From: Allacma fusca
Taxonomy: Eukaryota > Arthropoda > Collembola > Symphypleona > Sminthuridae
NCBI GenBank assembly: GCA_947179485.1
Contig: OX359250.1
Coordinates: 7,545,873-7,609,872 of the forward strand
Length of the DNA: 64,000 nt
Direction: 5' to 3'
The notes under the pieces are model-generated. The model was not told the DNA's origin and did not search any database. It saw only the letters and a list, made by a program, of their open reading frames with translations. Positions 27,501 through 36,144 of the stretch are shown here, piece after piece. The position numbers were made by a program, and so were the translations under genes. How positions within the stretch are numbered: the first letter of the stretch is position 1; each line of letters begins with the position of its first letter.

Positions 27501-28240
27501 CAATTGACGGACCATCTCCAGTCATCCTCCCAATTGAAGGACCAAAGCCAGTCATCACTCCAATTGAGGGACCATCTCCAGTCATCCGACCAATTGAAGG
27601 ACCAAAACCAGTCATCAGCCCAATTGAAGGACCAAAACCAGTCATCAGCCCAATTGAAGGACCAAAACCAGTCATCAGCCCAATTGTGAAGCCGCAACCA
27701 GTCATCAGCCCAATTGTGAAGCCACAACCAGTCATCAGCCCAATTGTGAAGCCACAACCAGTCATTCTTCCAATTGACGGACCATCTCCAGTCATCCTTC
27801 CAATTGAGGGACCTAAGCCCGTCATCACTCCAATTGTTCGCCCTTCTCCAGTAATCACTCCAATTGAGGGACCAAAACCAGTTATTACCCCGATCGTTGG
27901 CCCTTCACCAGTAATCACTCCAATTGAGGGACCAAAACCAGTCATCAGCCCAATTGTGAAGCCACAACCAGTCATCCTCCCCATTGAGGGACCATCTCCA
28001 GTCATTCTCCCAATCGAGGGACCTAAGCCCGTTATCACTCCGATTGTTCGTCCATCTCCAGTTATCCTCCCAATTGAAGGTCCAAAACCAGTTATTACTC
28101 CAATTGAAGGACCAAAGCCAGTCATCAGCCCAATTGTGAAGCCACAACCAGTCATTCTCCCAATTGACGGACCAAGCAACAAGCTACCAGTTCGACCAAA
28201 GCCGGTCTACTTCCCAGCTCCTGAAGATATTATTTTTTAA
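24575..28240 (+). CDS. Secreted proline-rich repeat protein (about 100 decapeptide repeats)
   Basis: This is a single-exon gene of 1221 residues. Residues 1-18 (MLKSLYIFAFGLAILANA) form a typical signal peptide. A short non-repetitive acidic region follows. From about residue 70, and regularly from about 25050 to 28180, the protein consists of ten-residue units of the form [G/K/R]-P-x-P-[V/G]-[I/V]-[L/T/S]-P-I-[V/E/D], for example GPKPVISPIV and KPTPGILPIV. The DNA unit is exactly 30 bp, most carrying CCAATTG, and the register holds for more than 2.7 kb. The protein has almost no Cys, Trp or aromatic residues apart from occasional YPG units. It ends with a non-repeat tail, PAPEDIIF. AATAAA lies at 28393. 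I do not recognise the family. An extended, perhaps elastic or adhesive extracellular protein (silk, cuticle, glue or gut lining) is inference only. Start choice rests on the signal peptide and the TATA box. Confidence 0.88.
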   Translation: MLKSLYIFAFGLAILANAEDKITGFNTQTNTILGTSGKILIETILTPEVEESAEEPSFQLPSRPGYRPSIPIIEEPSPLPVVNPEVKPVFPVVSPGVQPVHPIVIPGVQPVHPIVIPGVQPVFPIVNPVQPRPPIIEESEHSLIPIVRPQPGVLPIEQRPKPIVFPIVEEPQPVISPIVRPSPIITPIVGPSPVITPIQPRPPIIEESEHSLIPIVRPQPGVLPIEQRPKPIVFPIIEEPQPVISPIVGPSPVISPIVGPSPVITPIEGPKPVISPIVKPQPGILPIVRPYPGVLPIERPSPVITPIEGPKPVISPIVKPQPVILPIEGPKPVITPIEGPKPVISPIVKPTPGILPIVRPSPVILPIDGPSPVILPIEGPKPVISPIVKPQPVIRPIDGPSPVILPIEGPKPVITPIEGPKPVISPIVKPQPGILPIVRPYPGFIPIDEPSPVILPIEGPKPVISPIVGPSPIITPIVKPQPGILPIVRPYPGFIPIDEPSPVILPIEGPKPVITPIEGPKPVITPIEGPKPVITPIVKPQPGILPIVRPYPGVLPIVGPSPVITPIEGPKPVISPIVKPTPGILPIVRPSPVILPIDGPSPVILPIEGPKPVISPIVKPTPGILPIVRPYPGVLPIEKPSPVILPIEGPKPVITPIVGPSPVITPIEGPKPVISPIVKPTPGILPIVRPQPVILPIDGPSPVILPIEGPKPVITPIVGPSPVITPIEGPKPVISPIVKPTPGILPIVRPSPVILPIDGPSPVILPIEGPKPVISPIVKPTPGILPIVRPYPGVLPIERPSPVILPIEGPKPVITPIVGPSPVITPIVGPYPVITPIEGPKPVISPIVKPTPGILPIVRPSPVILPIDGPSPVILPIEGPKPVITPIVGPSPVITPIEGPKPVISPIVKPTPGILPIVRPQPVILPIDGPSPVITPIVGPSPVILPIEGPKPVITPIVKPTPGILPIVRPQPVILPIDGPSPVILPIEGPKPVITPIEGPSPVIRPIEGPKPVISPIEGPKPVISPIEGPKPVISPIVKPQPVISPIVKPQPVISPIVKPQPVILPIDGPSPVILPIEGPKPVITPIVRPSPVITPIEGPKPVITPIVGPSPVITPIEGPKPVISPIVKPQPVILPIEGPSPVILPIEGPKPVITPIVRPSPVILPIEGPKPVITPIEGPKPVISPIVKPQPVILPIDGPSNKLPVRPKPVYFPAPEDIIF
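25050..28180 (+). repeat. Coding minisatellite, 30-bp unit, about 104 copies
   Basis: The units encode the decapeptide repeats. Higher-order blocks of several units recur, for example the KPTPGILPIV, RPSPVILPID, GPSPVILPIE, GPKPVISPIV order, which suggests expansion by unequal exchange of multi-unit segments. Differences between units fall largely at third codon positions and at a few variable residues. No indel breaks the 30-bp register in the main block. Confidence 0.92.
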
Positions 28241-28392
28241 GTATCTTTAGAGCTTAACTAATTTCTGTAAGTGTTCGTGTTATTCTATTTTGAGAATATT
28301 CACGAACGTCTTCAGATTCAGTGGTATAGACGTACTACTTGGGAATGTCTATCTATTCTTTCTTTCCTTTAAGCATGTAAAATCACAAAAAT

Positions 28393-28398
28393 AATAAA
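28393..28398 (+). terminator. Polyadenylation signal of the repeat gene
   Basis: A canonical AATAAA lies about 150 nt after the stop codon at 28240. Confidence 0.6.
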
Positions 28399-29607
28399 AC
28401 AACTTGTAACCATTATTTCGGAACGCCAGCTTTTAATTTAATCGCGTTTCATGAAACTAACTTCGTACGGTACTTCAGATACATCAGTTTGGAATGTATT
28501 AACACTATCTTATTTGATTGGAACATCTAAGGTAAAAAGGGAGTCGCATAATCATGGGATACTCAATAACACTCCAACAATTCGTATCTGGTCAACATCC
28601 TGCTGTTGTTTGTAACGCTAAGAAGTGAGCTAAAATGAATTTAAAATACTACTTTTACATCATCATGGTTCAGAATTGTGATCAGGAAGTACCAAAGTTA
28701 TCCAAAATGAATGCTTGTATATTTTATTCTTAATACTGCTAAAAGGGTAAATATTGTTAGTGCCTGAGGATGACAGCCTGATAGATGTCGAAAGCTTGCA
28801 TTTAATTTGGCTTGTTTAAAAAAGTGAACTACGTCAAAAACCAAATATATGGAATCTATTAGTAAATATTGAGCTGAATTCGCCATATTAACTATAGCTT
28901 TCATGTGTAGAGATGCACACAAAAGAAAGCGTGGGCTTGCCAAGATGTTACGCACCTTTGTAAGTACATACGACATACAGCGTTTGAAATGCTCATTCCA
29001 AATTGCCGGACGATACCATCCAAAGTCAAGGTACGTTATTAATTTAAAATTCTAAAGCAGAAGAAAATAAATGAATTTTCTAGTTCTCGTGTCCACGTAT
29101 TATCCATCCAAATGTATTATATATAGACGTATTAAGGATCTCAAAGTTCTAAAGAAAAACTGTGAGGTATCGTGTCAGACCAACTGCCCCGGTTTATCAT
29201 AACAGTAAAATGTTCTTACGGGTCATATCCGCATTTTTCAAGTTACAATTAGAGACCTTTGTGACAACATTTCTTACACATGAGCGCAAACAAATGTTTA
29301 CGAACAAATTTGGTTCACATTTATGAGTCCCTTGACAGCAGAAATTAACCCAGGTCGATAAAACAAATTTTACCAAATCCGGAAAAGAATTTGCTACAAA
29401 CGGGGAATCAAATATTTTATGAGTTACTTCCTTATGTAGAATACAGAATTATATACAAGGTGTGAAACACCCTGTGTATGCACACTTTTCTGGCAATAAA
29501 GTTCTTACACTTCCTGCATACCAAAACAGGAACTTTATCCTTCGGCATATCGCTGACGTGTGAAACTTCACTTCAGACAGAAGTATGAAATATGTTGTAA
29601 TCGTTTA

Positions 29608-29615
29608 CCTGTACC
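29608..29615. repeat. Left 8-bp target-site duplication
   Basis: CCTGTACC lies immediately before the left terminal repeat and is repeated exactly at 31262-31269 after the right terminal repeat. Confidence 0.85.
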
Positions 29616-31261
29616 TAGTGCTGTAATATTGTTCGCGTTTTGTTTGTTCTTTTGTTCAGTTCTTGTTTTTTGAACAAAACAAAACAAACAAAATCAGTTT
29701 TCGAAAAAACAAAACTAGAACAAAACAAAACCGTGATAAGATAAAACAAAACTATAACAAACAAACCACCACAACAGCGGGTAATAACCTTTTCAAACTT
29801 TGAGTTTGAAAAGTGCCCAAAAGTAACATGACCTCAAATTGACCTGACTGAGTCACAAATAGCAACATGACCTCAAATTGACCTGAGTGAGTCACAAATA
29901 GCAACATGACCTCAAATTGGCCTGAGTGAGTCACAAATAGCAACATGACCTCAAATTGACCTGAGTGTCACAAATAGCAACATGACCTCAAATTGACCTG
30001 AGTGTCACAAATAGCAACATGACCTCAAATTGACCTGAGTGAGTCATAAAAACTTTTATGGCCTCAAATTAACCTCAGTGAGTTACAACAAGTTCCATGA
30101 CCTCAAATTGACCTAAGTGAGTTACAACAAGTTCCATGACCTCAAATTGACCTCAGTGAGTCACAAGAAATTCCATAACCTTAATTTGACCTCAGTGGGC
30201 TACACGAAATTTCATGACCTCAATTTGACCTCAGTGGGCTACAAGAAATTCCATGACCTCAATTTGACCTCGGTGGGTTACAAGAAATTTAATGACCTCA
30301 ATTTGACCTCAGTAGGCTACAAGGAGTTTCATCATCTCATTTTGTCGATGGGTCACAAGAATTCCCATGACCTTAATTTGACCTTTGCGGGTTATTAGTA
30401 GACCCATGACCTTACATACACTATAATGAATCTCAAATAACATCATAATGACCATTAGGAGCTATTGAAGTGCACGGTTTTAGTTACATCTATACACATC
30501 ATTTATGATGTGAACCGCTGGGCTTAAGTAAGGTCAACAAAATCTTTGCACTATTTACAGATTTATAAGGCCAATCTAAAGTTATTGAACAACGTGAAAC
30601 TTAGAATGCCTACTTGAGGTCAACGGAGTAATTAATTGTTACCTGCTATGACCATAACCTGTACTGATATTAAATGTTTGAGTACATCGGATATTGCAAA
30701 CGAGAGCAATTTCTGTTGGACACCAGTACTTATTGTTAGTTGGACAAATGTCACCTCCACTGCTGAAATTCGACTAGTCTGACTGTAAGTTGACAGGAAG
30801 ACACAGAAATAAAAGAGGCCTAAGCAAACCAAAAAAAAACAATACATGTAATTAATTCAATCAAGGCATCGGGCGAACCCAAACGATGCGTATCGGTAGA
30901 ACTTAATACTAGGTAAACCCCACCACAATCGTTTGTTGATATATTTATATACGCGGTCATTTCAGGTCTTGTGGATGTATGGAATTACATTACGCCTTAC
31001 GCTCCTAGAAACTATCAACAAAAGGTTTAATGAGTGTATTAAATAAGAGTTGTAAAGCATATCCGCCAATCAATTTCACAAATTTCTAACATCTTCTACA
31101 TCGGTAGAACAAAACAATACGGATTGTTTTTTGAACAATACGGATTGTTCAAAAAACAAAACTAAACTAAACTCGGTGAACAAAACAAAACTCAAATTGT
31201 TCTACTTTTGTTCATTTCCGAAGAGAACAAAACAAAACAAAACGAACAAATTACAGCACTA
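29616..31261. mobile_element. Non-autonomous hAT-superfamily DNA transposon
   Basis: The ends are inverted repeats: TAGTGCTGTAAT is perfect at both ends, followed by related TTGTTCG and TTTTGTTTTGTTC-type sequence. The first five bases fit the hAT consensus YARNG. An exact 8-bp duplication, CCTGTACC, flanks the 1646-bp element, as hAT insertion produces. The interior encodes no transposase. It contains subterminal AACAAAAC-rich blocks in inverted orientation and a large array of 39-bp tandem repeats. The exact target duplication implies a fairly recent insertion. Confidence 0.87.
29827..30410. repeat. Tandem array of 39-bp repeats with paired TGACCT motifs
   Basis: There are about 15 units of roughly 39 bp (a few are 35 bp), related to CATGACCTCAAATTGACCTG. 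The left units are nearly identical and the right units more diverged. Most contain two TGACCT hexamers separated by five bases. The 13-codon periodic open frames across it on both strands come from the repeat and do not indicate a gene. Confidence 0.88.
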
Positions 31262-31269
31262 CCTGTACC
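31262..31269. repeat. Right 8-bp target-site duplication
   Basis: CCTGTACC directly follows the right end of the hAT element and is identical to 29608-29615. Confidence 0.85.
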
Positions 31270-31990
31270 CGCTACCGTTAATGGGAAGGACAGCAAACTG
31301 AATGCAGCAATTTTATACCCATAGTGAAACAATATTTGATCCACCCACCTATATTTCATCCTCAGAGGATTAAGTTAAAATGTGTCAAAAACATTGTATC
31401 AAACGAGATGCATTTAAAAGTTTAGTCAGTATACTGTAAATTCTGAATACATTTCCTGAACAAAATACCAGGTTTACCATTACTAATAATACCATAACTT
31501 TGTAATATTTTTCATGTAAATTAAAGCAACGTTTCAAGCTTTTCGTATTTATTCGTTTGAAGCTTCAGTTTGATCCTTCAATCCTCAATGTGTTTGCAAG
31601 ACATGCCACTGATGTACAAATGTCATTTTCAATTCATGGTGAAAGGTGGAACAACGACCTATTAGGAGCTACTTATTGTTACAGATGTGCATGGTATGAA
31701 CTGATGTATGGATCCCAGGCATCATTTTCTTGTTCTCTTAACCATGATAAATGAAAAAGCTTGAAAAATCTACTATTTGATCATTATTCACTCCGGTTTC
31801 GTCAATATTTTAAACGCTCATATCAACATTCACGTCAGGATTAATTTCATTTCATCCCAAAGTGAAAGTTCGATTAAACGATTTGTTAACGTCAGAGATG
31901 CTGCACAGATTTAGAGGTTGGGATTCTGTTCGCGAGACACAACTGCCACAGATGCATACGTTAGGTTGGAAGTATTGACGCCTAATGTAC

Positions 31991-32075
31991 ATATCTTCGC
32001 TGAAGAGGCAAAACGGTCTAAGTAATGTACAAAGGCATGCGCACATAGACGATTTTGCCTCTTCAGTGACGATAT
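31991..32075. repeat. Inverted repeat able to form a hairpin
   Basis: Arms 31991-32018 and 32048-32075 are 28 nt each and pair at 24 of 28 positions, around a 29-nt loop. The shared core is CTGAAGAGGCAAAA. The shape could be a microRNA-like precursor or a small palindromic insertion. Nothing in the sequence shows that it is transcribed. Confidence 0.55.
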
Positions 32076-32633
32076 ATTCTGAATTCTATCAACAAATATA
32101 TACATAGATGCCAATACAGTATCAGCAGTAAATGTAGTGCCCGCATGCAACTGTTAACGATAAAGTAGTAAATCTATCCGTCTTCAACAAAATCAGGCGT
32201 GATCGACCTGTAATATGACTAGGATTTTATATGCAGAAGACTTCAGTAAAAGCTGGACAGCTTATTGACAAAACTCATGGTCTAGAAAATTAATCATGTA
32301 GGAAATATCACAGTAGATGATTATTACGAAAGATTTGGCACAGAAGTTGCGGAAGTTTCATTATCAGTATAGACTGACATGTTAACTGTTTTTGGAATAG
32401 CTAAAGTTAAACATTTTGTGCTGCACGTGTCTGTAGACACCATAAGCACTTTTGCAGAAGTTCCGCTTGACGATCTTTCAGCCAAGTCAGTTACAGAAAC
32501 ATTAGGATACCGATTTCTTAAAACGGACTAGTGCTAGTATTCAATATAGTCAACAAAACCATAAATAAAATTCAGCCGGGTGTTAAAACCTTCCACCCTT
32601 AACTAGTAACTATCCAAATAAATAATGCGTGTC

Positions 32634-33255
32634 CAGAGCTAATCCCGCCTCGACAATCCCGCCAGTGATAACTCCGCCGAAGCAACCCCGATGATTTAAT
32701 CCCGATCTCAATAGTATTTAATCCCGCCAACCATAACCCCGCTGACGATATTCCCGAACCAAGTTTTATTGTATTAACTTCAGTAAACAATAATTGTATG
32801 CTCCTATTATTTAATAGTATCCATCTCCTTGACAACAAGCTGTGTACTGTTGACAGACTGGCTGTTTTGATATGTACCTATATTGTGAATTGTGACATGT
32901 GTATGTAGCTGCTCCGCTACACTATGTTCATAATAAAAGTGAAGACACATGCATGCATTGACTTGATGACTGCCGTTCTCGTTGTAGCATTGTAACCAAT
33001 GAATTTTGCTTCTGCTTGAATTTATGAATGCATAAGTTTATTACTTTTGATATTGAGTGATAAACTGTTGTATTTTCACGGTTGTTATAGCAACATTAAT
33101 TTATATTCATTAAATTCTGTTTCATTGTATGGCGGGATTATCTCATTAGTTGTCGGGATTATCGTGAGCGGGATTGTATATATCGGTCAAATTGACAGCG
33201 GAATACTGTTCGCGGGAATAATACCATCGGGATTGTCGCGGCGGGATTAGCTCTG
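32634..33255. mobile_element. Short element with terminal inverted repeats and subterminal AATCCCG arrays
   Basis: The two ends share a 28-bp inverted repeat with one mismatch, beginning CAGAGCTAATCCCGCC. Inside each end the heptamer AATCCCG, or close variants, recurs every 11-25 bp, in forward orientation at the left and inverted at the right. Such clusters resemble the subterminal transposase-binding sites of DNA transposons. CAGAG fits the hAT end consensus YARNG, but I found no matching 8-bp target duplication. No coding capacity is visible in the 622 bp. Confidence 0.65.
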
Positions 33256-34161
33256 AACTCCAAATAATGCTGTGCGGCCCAAAATTACAATTTAAATTTG
33301 ACGAATTTAGATCGTTTTAAAGGTGTATGGGTTAAGAATTTAGTCAATTGTTATGCTTAATATGGGAAAGTTATTTATGTGCATGGTGATAGTTGACAGT
33401 AGATTCCATAGTCGTTACTAATTTTCTAACTTACCGGTTCACACACAAAATCTGAGATGACCCTACCCGTCCATACATTTCCAGTAAATACTGGAAGTTA
33501 TAAAAAAAGGACAAAAATAGCCTGGGACGTGCATTTTTGTGCTTTTAAGGACTTTTCAAATACCTGAACTTGGGTTATTATAACATGAAACAATACACCA
33601 AGCTCGTTTATTGCTTATTTGCTGGCCATCCTGCTGACATTCTAATTATGGAAATTGTTCCTAAAATACTAAGAATGCATGCTTATCTTAAAGAACAAAA
33701 AGTTTTGGAGCCACAACATGTCATCGAACTGGCGTATTAAATATATAAATATTGATACCATGGCACACGTCACCTGCAGTAAAAAAGGGGTCAGGGAATA
33801 ATATTTTAAAACTGAAAGAGTTAGATTCAAGTAGCACATAGAATAGCATACAAATTTGGAAATATTGGTGCTCAGAGGGACTAAGACTATTGTTAGTGAA
33901 GATTGAGGGTTAACATACTTAAAAGTATAAAAAATATAAAATATAAAAGAATCGTATTTTCAACATAATTTGTCTTCATATCTGGTTCGAACAGATAATT
34001 ATCTTCCAGCGGTTAATTTTTTGTACAGAGACGCTATATCAATGAATAATAATTTTTATAGTATTATATAGCTGTCGTCTGAACTATAGTTTAAACAAGT
34101 AAATTTCAACCATCCACAAGTTTTCCATTAGTGATTTCGAACTGCAGTTTAGAGCTTAATC

Positions 34162-36144
34162 ATGGAAATTGTAATTTACGTTGTCCTAGCTTCTTTTACG
34201 TTGTCAGCATGCAGTGAAAGAATTAATTACACTGGCTATGCAGTGAAGCGCATTACCCCAAAAACTGAGTCCCAGCTTGCGGCTCTGCAACAGCTTGAAA
34301 ATATCGGTGTACGTTGATTTTTCCACCCGTTGTAATTTTTGAAGTGAATGATTTTTATTTACAAGATATTTTGATTGATTCAGCATTTTACAAAGGGATC
34401 TGCATGCATGGTATTTTACTCTATTTCCAGGCTTTATTCTGGAAGGAACCAAGTGCTAGGGGTCGCCCTGCTGATGTCTTGCTTCCACCTAACCTACAGG
34501 GGGAAATGGTGAACATTCTGAAAGCTATGGGAAGTACAGTTGAAAATTTAATTGAAAATATTCAAGTGTAAGTAAAAATCATATTATTATTGCAAATGCC
34601 GCAGAATCATGTAATTTTGTATATAAGCTTGACTGACGGGTGATTACTGTATGTTCGAAATGCTAGATTAATTGACAACGAAGAATCAGCTGCCAAGAGA
34701 ACAGGCCAGTTCGGTTGGACGGCTTATAGCTCTTTTGAGGAGATCAATGATTTCCTGCTGGAGCAGCATGAGAAGCATCCTAATTACACACGTCTTTTCT
34801 CAATTGGCAAATCTTTTGAAGGAAGGGATTTACTGGTATTTAAGATTTCTAGAGGATCGAAACCAAAGAAAAGCATATGGTTGGATGCAAGTAAGCTGTA
34901 GTTTACTTCTTTTTGTGGCTATCGTTTTTACTTATGGTGGAAATTGGCTCATTTGTATTAAATACGAAAATATTTCTCATCTGTATTGAAGACATTCATG
35001 CCCGTGAATGGATTACGAGTGCTGTTGCGACCTTCACAATCAATGAACTTCTTAATGGGGAGCGAACGGGATGGACTCGAGATTTTGACTGGTACATTCT
35101 ATCTATTCTTAACCCGGATGGCTTTGTTTACACCAAGACTAACGTAAGTTAGTTCTCTCAGTTTAGTGCAAATTTTCGCACATTTGTAACCAATTTTATT
35201 AATTCCAAAGAAAGGTTCAAAGTCTTCTCTCGTGCAGTTTTCGGAGATTGTATTGGGAGGTATGTAATTTTTATAGAACCGTTTGTGGAGAAAAACACGC
35301 TCGACAGGACTTCGCTGTATTGGTGCTGATGCCAATCGGAACTTTGGCTTTCACTGGATGGGTAGTAAAGTAGTATTTTATGTACAGTGGATAAAAACAT
35401 GGACATACATACATTTCTTGAATTAAATTAAAATTATTTTCACAGAGAGTGGATCCTCCAACAACCCGTGCTCAGAGACATATGGGGGAAAGTCTGCATT
35501 TTCAGAGTTGGAGACTCAAGCCCTGAGAGATTATATTCCTTCGATCTCTAAGCATCTTGTGGGCTATATAAGTCTGCACAGCTACAGTCAACTTATCCTA
35601 TTACCTTATGGTCACAGTAACAAACACATCCCACAATATGATACATACGTGAGTAGAATTTATCGCTATAAAATAACTATATAAGTGCTAGAAAAGGCCC
35701 GTGTTACATTTCAATAAAATGTACATACATACATACATAGATGGATCTTGGGCATCGAATTGCCCAGGCGACTGCGACAAGATACCAGACCATGTATACC
35801 ACTGGAAACATTGTAGATTTGTTGTGTAAGTGGACCAAGTACCGCATTATTATTTTAAATCTGAACTGTTCTGAAGTTCCAATTTTTATTCGGGTATTAA
35901 GAGTTGCTCTTTACATACATATGTACCTGTAGATGCTGCTAGTGGTGGGAGCATGGACTGGGTGAAAGGAACCCATAATATCAATCTAACCTTAACTTTC
36001 GAACTGCGTGACACTGGAAGATATGGATTTCTTCTTCCTCCTACCGAAATCATTCCAACAGCTGAAGAATTTCTTGACGGACTAGAAGTTATTGTACAGA
36101 GTCTTCGTGAAGGGATTATTACCCCAGATTTTAAAGAGCACTGA
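34162..36144 (+). CDS. Secreted metallocarboxypeptidase A-type zymogen (peptidase family M14)
   Basis: This is a zinc exopeptidase that removes C-terminal residues, likely a digestive secreted enzyme. Eight exons join in phase: 34162-34308, 34431-34567, 34667-34890, 34992-35143, 35277-35361, 35446-35648, 35741-35825 and 35933-36144, giving 414 residues. A signal peptide (MEIVIYVVLASFTLSAC) is followed by a propeptide with the usual FWKEPS..GRPADVLLPP pattern. The zinc ligands are His172 and Glu175 (NIHAREW) and His293 (LHSYSQ). Asn240 and Arg241 (DANRNF) bind the substrate carboxylate. Glu368 in TFELRDTGRYGF is the catalytic base. Cys234 and Cys257 match the conserved disulfide. The residue after GGS (Met352) aligns with position 255, which is Ile in CPA and Asp in CPB, so preference for hydrophobic C-terminal residues is predicted. 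All catalytic residues are intact. Confidence 0.93.

Larger units (their letters stand above)
28241..34161. other. Repeat-rich intergenic region
   Basis: There is no conserved coding exon. The region holds a complete 1.65 kb hAT-like element (29616-31261), a 28-nt-arm hairpin (31991-32075) and a 0.6 kb element with inverted ends (32634-33255). The rest is AT-rich DNA in which I see nothing assignable. The promoter of the carboxypeptidase gene must lie near its right end; an AT-rich TATATA at 34065-34070 is only a weak candidate. Confidence 0.6.

Noticed and set aside
24854-28182. Two very long antisense open frames (about 960 codons each), one Trp-rich and one Gly/Met/Thr-rich
   Set aside because: They are mirror frames of the 30-bp repeat: if one unit lacks stops, all units do. 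They have no signal peptide, promoter or known domain, and the sense frame has a TATA box, signal peptide and poly(A) signal.
29752-30398. Open frames of 13-residue repeats on both strands near 30 kb
   Set aside because: They result from the 39-bp tandem repeat within a transposon. Several 35-bp units break the frame, and no start context or domain is present.
29616-33255. CRISPR-like appearance of regularly spaced repeats
   Set aside because: The units are contiguous tandem repeats or transposon subterminal motifs without unique spacers, and the genome is eukaryotic.
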